Position numbers and translations under genes: made by a program
Source of the DNA: Trichobilharzia regenti
Taxonomy: Eukaryota; Platyhelminthes; Trematoda; Strigeidida; Schistosomatidae
Assembly (NCBI GenBank): GCA_944472135.2
Contig: OX235266.1
Coordinates: 19,300,186-19,364,185, forward strand
Length of the DNA: 64,000 nucleotides
Reading direction: 5' to 3'
Part shown: one piece after another, positions 42,317 through 53,038 of the stretch
Layout: every line of letters begins with the position of its first letter
How positions within the stretch are numbered: the first letter of the stretch is position 1
Notes under the pieces: model-generated
The model's database searches: none
Told to the model about the DNA's origin: nothing
What the model saw: only the letters and a program-made list of their open reading frames with translations

Positions 42317-43100
42317 ATAGATCAGAGAAGAGTCTCTTTTCGCCGGTGAATTCATTTCCTTAGCTGTACAATCGTAAATATATATATGTGTTATTTTGTA
42401 TGTATGTGTACATTAAGTTTGTCAAACAAAAAATAGACAATTGGTTATGGTTATTTTAACTAAACAGGTGAAGATTGGTAATACAAGCCAAAAAAATTAG
42501 GTGTTAATAAAATTAGGGTAGTGACAAAGGTGATGAGTTGTTACAAACAGTTGTTAAAAGAAGTTATGTGATAATAATATGAACAGTTTGATGAGTGAGT
42601 TTTACTCATGATGCACATGGAAACAAAGCAGATAATACGAAATTATGTAAGAGTTCTAAATGAATACAAGAACTATAAGCAATTAAAGAACAGGCAAAGA
42701 AACAAAATTAAGTCATCAAAATAAAAAAACTCAAATCCAATCAAAAAAAGTTGTTACCATGACAGCAGAAGTAGTTGAGTAATGCTATTTTGTATGCACA
42801 GCTCCAGTTTTTCTATGTGAATGACCAGAGCTTCAGTGATACAAAGAAGACGAAACCGTATTGCTTTTGATAGGTTATTGTTGACTCTGTAGATTACTTT
42901 GAAGCAGGAGGCGTTTGTTGAAATGGAATGATCAGTGTTAACCAGGTATTCAAGTATCGCACTCATTATTGCACCACTTTTGGCTTTTAGCAAACATTCT
43001 GGATAGTGTTCTTAAATCCTCTTAGACAGGGTGCGTCGAACGACCAATGTACCTGGCTCCACAACAGCAAGTGAACTGATATATGCACATAGAAGTGGTC
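42317..43100 (-). mobile_element. 5'-truncated Penelope-like element, family A relative
   Basis: From left to right on the plus strand come the family A terminal motif (42,325-42,390: AGAAGAGTCTCTTTTCG, TAGCTGTACAATCG), the spacer (GTTTGTCAAACAAAAAATAG) and the endonuclease C-terminus. The last reads on minus as EYLVNTDHSISTN, CFKVIYRVNNNLSKAIRFRL and EALVIHIEKLELCIQ. Near 43,080-43,025 there is a decayed CCCGARYIGRS tract. These match family A residues 704-808. The copy stops there, so it is 5'-truncated. Confidence 0.7.
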
Positions 43101-44163
43101 AACACTCGAACAAAGAGATAACAATAGGATTTATGAGTTTTATTTTCGAATTAGCACGTTTACCACATTCGATCAACGCTCAATAATCAGAATTTCAGGT
43201 TGTCTTTTAATTAAACCATTCACAATATTATAATACACTCTTTTCAACATGATCTATGTCTAAAAGAGACAAATAATTTTCCAGCGGACTGAAATGAAGA
43301 TGAAAACTTACAGGTTTTTCAAATTTCTTGTGGCTCTTTGCCTAAGAGATATTTTTGTTTATCAAAATTATTTTCTCCAGGAAAATTACGTTGCAGTTTC
43401 ATCAAATCTATTGACATTTTATGCAACAGATCGACTCCTGTATCTGTCTGGTGTATTGATCACTAAGGAGTCGAGTTAACTCACCGATTCGAAATCTGCT
43501 GTTGAGAAAAGACAAATAACGGAGGATTACTGAATGCTTTCAGGTTAGCACTGACAAGGCGGATTTTCTTATCGAACTTTTTGTGGGAAATGATGTAAAA
43601 ATGAGTCAGCCAGTACCAGGAAATCAGCCTGTCGCCAACATATACACAACAACAAGAATGAGCTTGAAGTTAAGAGGAGATTCATTAACTATCATTGAGC
43701 TACTGGGTTGAAATTGAGTAGCTCGTACATCCTAACATATACATCAACACACCAGACAATATAACATCTTAAAGTTTCTATTTGATTTCACTTCTCCATG
43801 AGTTGTACAACCTGCAAATCCTAGTAATCTACTGATCTTTCATGCTTAGATTCAAAATGCTAAAACCAGAATGGGACAAATATTTAACAGAGGTATTCAT
43901 CTATACATCCGTAGTTCCCAGTTTTTGATTTCGATTTGCGTTCTAGTGTGTATTAACCGTTCCCCAGATATCTTCATGAGAGTTAGCTTAAACTGAGCTA
44001 TGACGTCTAGTTCATTTATCGGCTACACTCATTCCTAGAGGATTTGTCCATTTGTGATGTAAATGAATAAAGGACGGTTGCCTACCTGATGCCAGCACAC
44101 TAGCTGCCAACTGACACGTTGTCGATCAAATTCTGACTCAAGTTCTTTAAATTGTAGCGTAAA
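43101..44163. other. between PLE relics: nothing recognised
   Basis: No recognisable gene. A 61-codon plus ORF at 43,294-43,479 has no support. Confidence 0.35.
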
Positions 44164-44457
44164 TATAGAGAAGATTTGTAGCTCAGGTGGATGATTTTGA
44201 TGTGGTTTTGTTCTCTGAGCTGGATGGTTAGTTTGCGAAGCTTTCATCACCTTACTGGGTGACATCTTCAGCGCATACTTCAATTTGAAGTGAGCTTTTA
44301 GATTTCTCCACGAGTTTATTAATCATCTCTCCTGGTGACCTTGGACGTGATTGGTTGTTTGTGTGTGTTTTCACACCTTCTAGGTTACTTGTATTGGAAC
44401 CGGTTGTTTCTTTGACTTGAATTTTGACCCTTTGTGTGTGAAGTTTCTTTCTTATTG
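44164..44457 (-). repeat. family B pseudo-LTR, left copy
   Basis: Matches 46,755-47,048 at all but two positions noticed by eye: ATCATCTC versus ATCATGTC, and GGAACCGG versus GGAAACGG. It includes the last codons and stop of the endonuclease frame on the minus strand. Confidence 0.85.
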
Positions 44458-44913
44458 GTTGATAAATTTTGTCTATGTCGATGTGTCTATTGATTGATGA
44501 TCCACTGGAATGCCAAGCTTCTAAAAATTCTCTAGCATTCTTGTTATTTCCTTTGTCTAATATTTGAACGTTGTCCCAGTCGAATTGATGTCCGTAGTTG
44601 TCTGTGTGTAGTGAAATGAGGGAGTGGATATCATGTCTTTTGACGGCTAGCTTATGTTCGTGGATACGAAGACGAAGGGGACGTCCACTTTGGCCGATGT
44701 AGTGTTTTTCGCAGTTGTTACAGTTTATTTTGTAGATGATGTTGGTTTTATCTTCTTTCGCTGTTGAGTCTTTTGGTTGACATAGAATTGAGTGAAGCGA
44801 CTTTGTTGGTTTGTGTACGACGTCAACTCCTAAAGGTTTGAAGAGTCTTGTAGTGATTTCTGAGATATCTTTTATATATGGTAAGGCAATTTTCTTTGTG
44901 TTTCCTTGGTGGC
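44252..44913 (-). pseudogene. family B PLE GIY-YIG endonuclease part, third frame
   Basis: An open minus-strand frame without an early ATG: ALPYIKDISEITTRL, VHKPTKSLHSILCQ, NIIYKINCNNCEKHYIGQ (the GIY and YIG halves with a CxxC between), RLRIHEHKLAVKRHDIH (catalytic Arg, and His), YGHQFDWDNVQILDKGN, and REFLEAWHS (catalytic Glu). It ends CAEDVTQ and stop at about 44,252. The domain itself looks intact and is only separated from the RT by the frame break. Confidence 0.8.
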
Positions 44914-45861
44914 TTTTGCTTTGGTAGGTTGGCTTGGGGGTATATGTCTCTTGATGAAATTCCGTGGATATCCATTCTTTTGGAAGACGTCCATGAGATA
45001 CTTTTCTTCAATTTTTCTTAAGGTGGGAGTGCTGCAGTGAGTCCTTGCCCTCTTGAATAGTGTTTGTATGCAATTCCTTTTGTGTGTTATTGGGTTGTTG
45101 CTGTTGTAATTCAGTATTTGGTCTGTGTGAGTTGATTTCCTATAAACTTGAGTTTCTAATTCTCCTGTAGTTGTTCGCCTGACTAAGACGTCCAAAAATG
45201 GTATTTTGTTCTCGGATTCCTCTTCTCTTGTGAATTTGATGTCGTTGAAGACGTTGTTTATTAAGTTGTGAGTTTTGTCTAATTCGTTTCTTTTGATGAT
45301 TACAAATGTGTCGTCGACGTAGCGTATCCAAATCTTGGGTTTGATCTTTGGTAGAATTATATTTTCGAGTCTTTGCATCACTGCTTCTGCAATCAAACCT
45401 GATATTGGCGATCCCATGGGTGTTCCTTTGACTTGTTCATATATTTGGCCGTTGAATTGGAAGTATGTTGTTAGGCATAGATTTATGCATTCCATCCAGC
45501 TTGTGTGTTGCATTTTTGATTGTTGTGGCAGTTGTTCGTCGTTGCTAAGTAGTTGCTCCATGGTTTCTTTTGCTAGGTTTTGTCCGATGGATGTATATAA
45601 TGCTGTCACGTCGAATGATACCATTATTTCTTGTTCATCTATTTGGATGCCTCTGATTTTCTCTAGGAATTGGATAGCAGAGTTGATGGAGTGATCGCAA
45701 GATTCCGTTAGGTGTTTTAGTTTTCTGTATAATTCTTTGGATAAATTATATGTTGGAGTTCCTGGGAGTGATACAATTGGTCGTAATGGGATATTTGCCT
45801 TGTGTATTTTGGGTCTGCCGTAGAATCGGGTAGGACTGGTCCATTGGATTTCATTCGCCAT
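44872..45861 (-). pseudogene. family B PLE ORF, RT core
   Basis: 329 codons in a second frame: FYGRPKIHKANIPLRPIVS, SFDVTALYTSIG (motif A with catalytic Asp), GTPMGSPISGLIAE (motif B), IRYVDDTFVII (motif C, Asp-Asp) and IPFLDVLVRR. These are all the hallmark PLE RT blocks. It ends prematurely at TAA (44,872-44,874). The neighbouring frame continues with LPYIKDISEITTRL, so a one-base indel near 44,912 separates RT from endonuclease. Confidence 0.85.
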
Positions 45862-46874
45862 TGGTCTTGTTTTGTGATCTGTCCAGTTTTGGTGAGCTTG
45901 TTTAAGGTCCTTTGGATGCGGTTATCCAATGTTTGTATGGGATTTGTTGGGAGTTGTTGATATACATCTTCATCTTTGAGTAGTTCTTCAGCTTTCTTGG
46001 TATATTCTTCTCTGTCCATGACTACTGTTGTTCTTCCTTTGTCGGCTGGTAAAATGACGATGTCCTTCCTATTTTTCAGCTTTTTGAGGGCCTTTAGTTC
46101 TTGAGCGTTGAGTTGTGTGTGTTGTCTTTTCTGTTTGACCATTGGTACAATTGTTTGGCGTATCTCTTCCTGTGTTTCCTCGTTCAAGTTTGATGATTTG
46201 AGTAATGATTCAAAGGCAGCGAAGAAATCAGTTTTTGAAGCATCTCCGGTGTTGTAGTTTAATCCTTTTTGTAGTAGTTGTTGTTCCATTTTTGATAGTG
46301 GTTGTTTTGATAGGTTGACTACGCAGTCTATGGGCGTATTGTCTGGTTGTTGTTTTCTAATCTTGGCTAGCTTGGTTTTGAGGACTCTTCGTCTTTGTTC
46401 TCTGTGTTTTTCACTTGACAGTGTAATTGCGGTGATCAGCGTTGACAGGTGTTCCTGGTTGAGGGTTTTCTCTAATTTTGCTTTTTGGATATCTATAATT
46501 TGTTGATATTTGTTGATCCGATAATGTGCATCTGTAATCATTAATTTGACCATTCGTCTTCCACATTGTTCGGCCAATTTCCATCCCATTGGGCAGTTGA
46601 CTGGTGGTTTGTATCTTACACTGTTTGGTAGGATTGAATGACGAAGGCACTCATGGAGAAAGAATAATTGTTCTCTGGTGGATCCTTGCCTTTTGGCGAA
46701 GTCTTCCCACTTTCGAACAGAGAGAAGCGTATCCCGCTCGTAAGATTTAGATATTATAGAGAAGATTTGTAGCTCAGGTGGATGATTTTGATGTGGTTTT
46801 GTTCTCTGAGCTGGATGGTTAGTTTGCGAAGCTTTCATCACCTTACTGGGTGACATCTTCAGCGCATACTTCAA
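45717..46874 (-). pseudogene. family B PLE ORF, N-terminal part and start of RT
   Basis: 385 codons. The N-terminal third has basic, helical sequence (RREQ, KAKLEKTLNQ). KNRKDIVILPADKGRTTVVM follows, the PLE RT motif with ADKG, about 270-290 residues in. The frame leaves the expected RT sequence after QWRMKSNGPV near 45,840, where the next frame over continues it. The ATG used lies inside the pseudo-LTR, and the true start is uncertain. Confidence 0.75.
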
Positions 46875-47048
46875 TTTGAAGTGAGCTTTTAGATTTCTCC
46901 ACGAGTTTATTAATCATGTCTCCTGGTGACCTTGGACGTGATTGGTTGTTTGTGTGTGTTTTCACACCTTCTAGGTTACTTGTATTGGAAACGGTTGTTT
47001 CTTTGACTTGAATTTTGACCCTTTGTGTGTGAAGTTTCTTTCTTATTG
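46755..47048 (-). repeat. family B pseudo-LTR, right copy
   Basis: The direct repeat of 44,164-44,457. Its right end (TTCTTATTG) overlaps by TTG with the start of family A sequence (TTGAGTATC), which makes a fused minus-strand ORF at 46,843-47,076. Confidence 0.85.
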
Positions 47049-47068
47049 AGTATCTTGAAAATCCCCAT

Positions 47069-47626
47069 TTAGTCATATGAAAAAGAGAAGACGTTCAGCG
47101 AAGAGACTCTTTTCGGCGAATTCATTCACATAGCTGTACAATCGCATTTATATATAATTATTTGAGTGTGTGTGTGTACATGAGGTTTGTCAAAATTAGA
47201 TAATTGATCAGGTAATAAAAGAATGATCTAATATAGAAACAAAGTTAATTGGACAGCAACTAAATTAAGATTGAGTTAGTAAGTTAGATGACGTAATACA
47301 ATTGACTAAAATGTTTTAACTTAGGTCAGGTTAGCAACAGAGGTAATTACAGGTAGAGACTAAGTAGAAGTGGGGTAGATAATAATGCCATTTAGATTAG
47401 AAATGAAATTGAGCAATTAAGTTGGATGACGTAACATAAATGACTATAAATTGAGCGTTGGTCAGGTCAATTAAAGTGGTAGTGAGGTGTAGAAATTAAA
47501 TCGGGTAGGGGTAGAGACAAGAAAGTTGAAAATGCAAAATATTACAATTGAGAAGACAGAATAATACCAATGAAGAGACAGAAAAAAAAAATTAGGTAGA
47601 ATTTACCTTTCAGGTAATAATGTAGG
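47069..47626 (-). repeat. family A spacer / pseudo-LTR region (also at 50054, 53039, 56024, 59009 and 61994)
   Basis: The 558-nt noncoding part of each unit lies between one ORF's stop and the next ORF's ATG. Near its 5'-most plus-strand side (47,088-47,150) is a conserved motif (GTTCAGCGAAGAGACTC, TAGCTGTACAATCGC), shared with PLE relics at 10.9, 11.6 and 42.3 kb. The motif includes an AAGAG/CTCTT inverted repeat. A (GT)n stretch and an A10 run (47,582-47,591) follow. The same spacer recurs at 50,054-50,611, 53,039-53,596, 56,024-56,581, 59,009-59,566 and 61,994-62,551. Promoter function is likely but not shown. Confidence 0.75.
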
Positions 47627-50053
47627 TTAAGTCCATTGTAAGTTTAGTGATTGAACGAACCTCTTCTGTATGCAGAGTTCAGGGCTTAGCAAGTGAATCG
47701 CCATTGCTTCTGCAGTTTGAAGAAGTCTGATTCGTACACCTTTTGGAAGACTACTTCTTACTCTGTAGACGACTTTGAAGTTTGTTTGGGGTGCAGCTTG
47801 GTGTCCGGATTCTATCAGGTGTTCTAAGATGGAGCTGCGGGGACATCGCTTTTCTCCTTTGTAAAACCATGCTGGTAAGTGTTCGGTGATACGCTTGGAA
47901 AGCGAACGCTGGGTACGGCCGACATACCTGGCTCCACACGAGCAGGTGAATTGGTAGATACACATTGATGAGGCCAACAGTGGTAGCTTATCCTTCACGT
48001 TCACATGAATCATAGGTTTTGTGGAGAAAGTTAGTCGTAGTTCAGCTGCGAAGAAAGTCTTCTTGAGTGAGCGCGACAGTCGATTTTTTAGTATTTCCGC
48101 AGATATATCTCCATTGAATTGAAGGTTTATGTAGAGCGGTTTCTTCGGGACGCTATGCGTGGGCGGCTTTTGTGGCCTAGGATTCATAGATTTTGCAATA
48201 AATCGTTCTGGGTAACAATTCTCGACGAGGATTCTCTTGAGATTGTCCAGTTCATCTTCTACGGTGTCCGGGGTACAAATTCTGCGAACTCTGTTGCTAA
48301 GTGAACGGATCAGGTTCCGTTTGGTGTATAGGGGTACCCAACTGTGGAAGTTAATCAGCTGTCCGTTCCATGTTGACTTTCTGTAGATAGATCTTTTCAG
48401 TGTTCCATCGTGTTCTCGTCTTGTTAGTTGGATGTCAAGAAAGGATATTTTAGAGTTGGACTCTTTCTCCAGCGTGAACTGAATTGCGGGGTGGCACTTG
48501 TTAAACGACTTCAGGATGTCGTCTAGATTCTCTTCATTGTTGACGATAATGAAAGTGTCGTCGACGTATCTCTTGTAGATTCCGAAGGTATCGATCATTT
48601 TCTTCATGCATGTGTTTTCGAGTTTTGCCATGAAGAAATCTGCAAGTAATGGGCCTAGTGGTGAGCCCATAGCTATACCATCCTTTTGGCGATATATTTC
48701 GTTGTTGAAAGAGAATTGAACATTCAGGGTACACCTCAGAAGGAGTTCTTTAAGACGCTCGGTGGGTATACCGATGTTTATTCCTTTGGAATCAATAAGT
48801 TCGCATACATAGCATATTGTTTCAGTCAGTGGAACATTTGTGAATAGTGATGTGACATCTAATGAGATCATGGTCCTGTTGGATACGTTGATGTTTTCAA
48901 TTGAGTCGATAAAGTCGAATGAATCTCGAACTGTGTGGCAGGAAACTTGTCTTCTGATTGGTTCTAGTAGATCTGCTAGCCATTGGGCTGTGCGGTGATA
49001 AGGCGAATTGGTCATGTCAAGGATCGGTCGAAGAGGGATACCGTTCTTGTGTACTTTCGGAAGTCCATAGAGTCGTGGTATATTTGAGCCGGATGGTCTT
49101 ATGGATTCAAACGTTTCGTTGCTGATGAAAGATTCAGTTTTTAGCTTACGGAGGGTGTCCGTTAGCTTTTGTTCGGTCTGTTCAGTCATGTTTTTCTCGT
49201 TGACCGGTTTTGTGAATTTACATTCATCGGATAGTATAGTCAGCATCTTACTGATATAGTCCTTACGATTCATGATAACGATTCCTCCGCCTTTATCAGG
49301 ACGTAATATCATAATCTCTTCGTTTTTCATAAGTTCTTTCAGCTCCTTATAATGCCTCTTCGTCAAAATGGACCTTCCGTTGGGTTTGGTATTTATAAAC
49401 TTGTGACAACTGTCGAGGATTGATGCTTTGAGTTGTTGTAGGTTTTCATCTGATGTGGGTGTGAGATCGTAGGTTTGGTTTATTAGATTTTCAAACTGAA
49501 TCTGGCATTGTAGCTTGTCAATACATTGTGGTTTTACGCAGAATTTCGGACCTAGAGATAGTGCCTCTAGTTGGGTAGTAGATAGTGTGATGTCTGAAAG
49601 ATTGAATACGTATTTTTCTGGATTGCTTGGGAACGGAGATTCGGTATTAATTGTAGGCTTTAGACTTTTGAGCAGATCTGCTTTAGTCTTGTTGCATTCT
49701 TTCTGAGTGACTTGTTGCACATATTCTTCGAAGGAATGGCGTAGATCTTGATCTAAGTCTTCGACTGCATGAGCTCTTGAGTAGACGTTTCGCTCTAGCT
49801 CGAACACGCGTGATTGAATGGAGTCGATGTTGTTTCGTGTGTGTCGTCTGAGTGTTCTGGTATTCGGTTGGATGTGGTTGCGTCTGAGTGACTTCCAATA
49901 CATCTTTGGATACTCATGTCGATCTATACAATCTCTTAAGAAATCAACCTTTGTCTTCGCTACCGCAAGCTTGACGGAGTAACGCAGGAAACCATCCAGC
50001 TCCTTCACCGTCCCTGGGTCCTTGCAACGTTTGAGTATCTTGAAAATCCCCAT
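47627..50053 (-). CDS. PLE family A RT plus GIY-YIG endonuclease, unit 1
   Basis: 808 residues, intact. RT blocks: LRPDKGGGIVIM (250-261), LYGLPKVHKNGIPLRPILDM (328-347), SLDVTSLFTNVP (397-408, motif A Asp399), GIAMGSPLGPLLADF (459-473, motif B) and KRYVDDTFIIV (494-504, motif C Asp498/Asp499). KISFLDIQLTRR (535-546) and YRKSTWNGQLINFHS (557-571) follow. Endonuclease: CIYQFTCSCGARYVGRTQ (698-715; GIY and YIG halves with CxC), KRITEH (720-725, Arg721 and His725 as expected active-site residues), ILEHLIESGHQ (742-752) and AEAMAIH (781-787, Glu782 the expected metal ligand). A TAA directly abuts the ATG in frame, so this start is firm. All catalytic residues are present, so the protein could be active. 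Confidence 0.92.
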   Translation of the reverse strand: MGIFKILKRCKDPGTVKELDGFLRYSVKLAVAKTKVDFLRDCIDRHEYPKMYWKSLRRNHIQPNTRTLRRHTRNNIDSIQSRVFELERNVYSRAHAVEDLDQDLRHSFEEYVQQVTQKECNKTKADLLKSLKPTINTESPFPSNPEKYVFNLSDITLSTTQLEALSLGPKFCVKPQCIDKLQCQIQFENLINQTYDLTPTSDENLQQLKASILDSCHKFINTKPNGRSILTKRHYKELKELMKNEEIMILRPDKGGGIVIMNRKDYISKMLTILSDECKFTKPVNEKNMTEQTEQKLTDTLRKLKTESFISNETFESIRPSGSNIPRLYGLPKVHKNGIPLRPILDMTNSPYHRTAQWLADLLEPIRRQVSCHTVRDSFDFIDSIENINVSNRTMISLDVTSLFTNVPLTETICYVCELIDSKGINIGIPTERLKELLLRCTLNVQFSFNNEIYRQKDGIAMGSPLGPLLADFFMAKLENTCMKKMIDTFGIYKRYVDDTFIIVNNEENLDDILKSFNKCHPAIQFTLEKESNSKISFLDIQLTRREHDGTLKRSIYRKSTWNGQLINFHSWVPLYTKRNLIRSLSNRVRRICTPDTVEDELDNLKRILVENCYPERFIAKSMNPRPQKPPTHSVPKKPLYINLQFNGDISAEILKNRLSRSLKKTFFAAELRLTFSTKPMIHVNVKDKLPLLASSMCIYQFTCSCGARYVGRTQRSLSKRITEHLPAWFYKGEKRCPRSSILEHLIESGHQAAPQTNFKVVYRVRSSLPKGVRIRLLQTAEAMAIHLLSPELCIQKRFVQSLNLQWT

Positions 50054-50611
50054 TTAGTCATATGAAAAAGAGAAGACGTTCAGCGAAGAGACTCTTTTCG
50101 GCGAATTCATTCACATAGCTGTACAATCGCATTTATATATAATTATTTGAGTGTGTGTGTGTACATGAGGTTTGTCAAAATTAGATAATTGATCAGGTAA
50201 TAAAAGAATGATCTAATATAGAAACAAAGTTAATTGGACAGCAACTAAATTAAGATTGAGTTAGTAAGTTAGATGACGTAATACAATTGACTAAAATGTT
50301 TTAACTTAGGTCAGGTTAGCAACAGAGGTAATTACAGGTAGAGACTAAGTAGAAGTGGGGTAGATAATAATGCCATTTAGATTAGAAATGAAATTGAGCA
50401 ATTAAGTTGGATGACGTAACATAAATGACTATAAATTGAGCGTTGGTCAGGTCAATTAAAGTGGTAGTGAGGTGTAGAAATTAAATCGGGTAGGGGTAGA
50501 GACAAGAAAGTTGAAAATGCAAAATATTACAATTGAGAAGACAGAATAATACCAATGAAGAGACAGAAAAAAAAAATTAGGTAGAATTTACCTTTCAGGT
50601 AATAATGTAGG

Positions 50612-53038
50612 TTAAGTCCATTGTAAGTTTAGTGATTGAACGAACCTCTTCTGTATGCAGAGTTCAGGGCTTAGCAAGTGAATCGCCATTGCTTCTGCAG
50701 TTTGAAGAAGTCTGATTCGTACACCTTTTGGAAGACTACTTCTTACTCTGTAGACGACTTTGAAGTTTGTTTGGGGTGCAGCTTGGTGTCCGGATTCTAT
50801 CAGGTGTTCTAAGATGGAGCTGCGGGGACATCGCTTTTCTCCTTTGTAAAACCATGCTGGTAAGTGTTCGGTGATACGCTTGGAAAGCGAACGCTGGGTA
50901 CGGCCGACATACCTGGCTCCACACGAGCAGGTGAATTGGTAGATACACATTGATGAGGCCAACAGTGGTAGCTTATCCTTCACGTTCACATGAATCATAG
51001 GTTTTGTGGAGAAAGTTAGTCGTAGTTCAGCTGCGAAGAAAGTCTTCTTGAGTGAGCGCGACAGTCGATTTTTTAGTATTTCCGCAGATATATCTCCATT
51101 GAATTGAAGGTTTATGTAGAGCGGTTTCTTCGGGACGCTATGCGTGGGCGGCTTTTGTGGCCTAGGATTCATAGATTTTGCAATAAATCGTTCTGGGTAA
51201 CAATTCTCGACGAGGATTCTCTTGAGATTGTCCAGTTCATCTTCTACGGTGTCCGGGGTACAAATTCTGCGAACTCTGTTGCTAAGTGAACGGATCAGGT
51301 TCCGTTTGGTGTATAGGGGTACCCAACTGTGGAAGTTAATCAGCTGTCCGTTCCATGTTGACTTTCTGTAGATAGATCTTTTCAGTGTTCCATCGTGTTC
51401 TCGTCTTGTTAGTTGGATGTCAAGAAAGGATATTTTAGAGTTGGACTCTTTCTCCAGCGTGAACTGAATTGCGGGGTGGCACTTGTTAAACGACTTCAGG
51501 ATGTCGTCTAGATTCTCTTCATTGTTGACGATAATGAAAGTGTCGTCGACGTATCTCTTGTAGATTCCGAAGGTATCGATCATTTTCTTCATGCATGTGT
51601 TTTCGAGTTTTGCCATGAAGAAATCTGCAAGTAATGGGCCTAGTGGTGAGCCCATAGCTATACCATCCTTTTGGCGATATATTTCGTTGTTGAAAGAGAA
51701 TTGAACATTCAGGGTACACCTCAGAAGGAGTTCTTTAAGACGCTCGGTGGGTATACCGATGTTTATTCCTTTGGAATCAATAAGTTCGCATACATAGCAT
51801 ATTGTTTCAGTCAGTGGAACATTTGTGAATAGTGATGTGACATCTAATGAGATCATGGTCCTGTTGGATACGTTGATGTTTTCAATTGAGTCGATAAAGT
51901 CGAATGAATCTCGAACTGTGTGGCAGGAAACTTGTCTTCTGATTGGTTCTAGTAGATCTGCTAGCCATTGGGCTGTGCGGTGATAAGGCGAATTGGTCAT
52001 GTCAAGGATCGGTCGAAGAGGGATACCGTTCTTGTGTACTTTCGGAAGTCCATAGAGTCGTGGTATATTTGAGCCGGATGGTCTTATGGATTCAAACGTT
52101 TCGTTGCTGATGAAAGATTCAGTTTTTAGCTTACGGAGGGTGTCCGTTAGCTTTTGTTCGGTCTGTTCAGTCATGTTTTTCTCGTTGACCGGTTTTGTGA
52201 ATTTACATTCATCGGATAGTATAGTCAGCATCTTACTGATATAGTCCTTACGATTCATGATAACGATTCCTCCGCCTTTATCAGGACGTAATATCATAAT
52301 CTCTTCGTTTTTCATAAGTTCTTTCAGCTCCTTATAATGCCTCTTCGTCAAAATGGACCTTCCGTTGGGTTTGGTATTTATAAACTTGTGACAACTGTCG
52401 AGGATTGATGCTTTGAGTTGTTGTAGGTTTTCATCTGATGTGGGTGTGAGATCGTAGGTTTGGTTTATTAGATTTTCAAACTGAATCTGGCATTGTAGCT
52501 TGTCAATACATTGTGGTTTTACGCAGAATTTCGGACCTAGAGATAGTGCCTCTAGTTGGGTAGTAGATAGTGTGATGTCTGAAAGATTGAATACGTATTT
52601 TTCTGGATTGCTTGGGAACGGAGATTCGGTATTAATTGTAGGCTTTAGACTTTTGAGCAGATCTGCTTTAGTCTTGTTGCATTCTTTCTGAGTGACTTGT
52701 TGCACATATTCTTCGAAGGAATGGCGTAGATCTTGATCTAAGTCTTCGACTGCATGAGCTCTTGAGTAGACGTTTCGCTCTAGCTCGAACACGCGTGATT
52801 GAATGGAGTCGATGTTGTTTCGTGTGTGTCGTCTGAGTGTTCTGGTATTCGGTTGGATGTGGTTGCGTCTGAGTGACTTCCAATACATCTTTGGATACTC
52901 ATGTCGATCTATACAATCTCTTAAGAAATCAACCTTTGTCTTCGCTACCGCAAGCTTGACGGAGTAACGCAGGAAACCATCCAGCTCCTTCACCGTCCCT
53001 GGGTCCTTGCAACGTTTGAGTATCTTGAAAATCCCCAT
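50612..53038 (-). CDS. PLE family A RT plus GIY-YIG endonuclease, unit 2
   Basis: Protein identical to unit 1 over all 808 residues. It follows unit 1 after a 558-nt spacer. Confidence 0.92.
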   Translation of the reverse strand: MGIFKILKRCKDPGTVKELDGFLRYSVKLAVAKTKVDFLRDCIDRHEYPKMYWKSLRRNHIQPNTRTLRRHTRNNIDSIQSRVFELERNVYSRAHAVEDLDQDLRHSFEEYVQQVTQKECNKTKADLLKSLKPTINTESPFPSNPEKYVFNLSDITLSTTQLEALSLGPKFCVKPQCIDKLQCQIQFENLINQTYDLTPTSDENLQQLKASILDSCHKFINTKPNGRSILTKRHYKELKELMKNEEIMILRPDKGGGIVIMNRKDYISKMLTILSDECKFTKPVNEKNMTEQTEQKLTDTLRKLKTESFISNETFESIRPSGSNIPRLYGLPKVHKNGIPLRPILDMTNSPYHRTAQWLADLLEPIRRQVSCHTVRDSFDFIDSIENINVSNRTMISLDVTSLFTNVPLTETICYVCELIDSKGINIGIPTERLKELLLRCTLNVQFSFNNEIYRQKDGIAMGSPLGPLLADFFMAKLENTCMKKMIDTFGIYKRYVDDTFIIVNNEENLDDILKSFNKCHPAIQFTLEKESNSKISFLDIQLTRREHDGTLKRSIYRKSTWNGQLINFHSWVPLYTKRNLIRSLSNRVRRICTPDTVEDELDNLKRILVENCYPERFIAKSMNPRPQKPPTHSVPKKPLYINLQFNGDISAEILKNRLSRSLKKTFFAAELRLTFSTKPMIHVNVKDKLPLLASSMCIYQFTCSCGARYVGRTQRSLSKRITEHLPAWFYKGEKRCPRSSILEHLIESGHQAAPQTNFKVVYRVRSSLPKGVRIRLLQTAEAMAIHLLSPELCIQKRFVQSLNLQWT

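Larger units (their letters stand above)
44164..47048 (-). mobile_element. Penelope-like element, family B, near full length with pseudo-LTRs
   Basis: PLEs are retroelements with a telomerase-related RT and usually a C-terminal GIY-YIG endonuclease. They often carry direct repeats (pseudo-LTRs) from tandem insertion. This copy spans 44,164-47,048, bounded by two 294-bp direct repeats offset by 2,591 bp. RT and endonuclease are in the usual order. Two frame breaks (near 45,790-45,860 and near 44,912) mean this copy cannot make a full protein without frameshifting. The right repeat is fused to the family A array. Confidence 0.85.

Noticed and set aside
45335..45694. 119-codon plus ORF opposite family B RT
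   Set aside because: It is the antisense shadow of conserved RT codons, with no independent support. The same applies to the plus-strand ORFs inside each family A unit.
47085..47165. Confident hammerhead ribozyme call in the family A spacer
   Set aside because: GAAA and GUC occur, but no CUGANGA box and no convincing three-stem fold could be drawn by eye.
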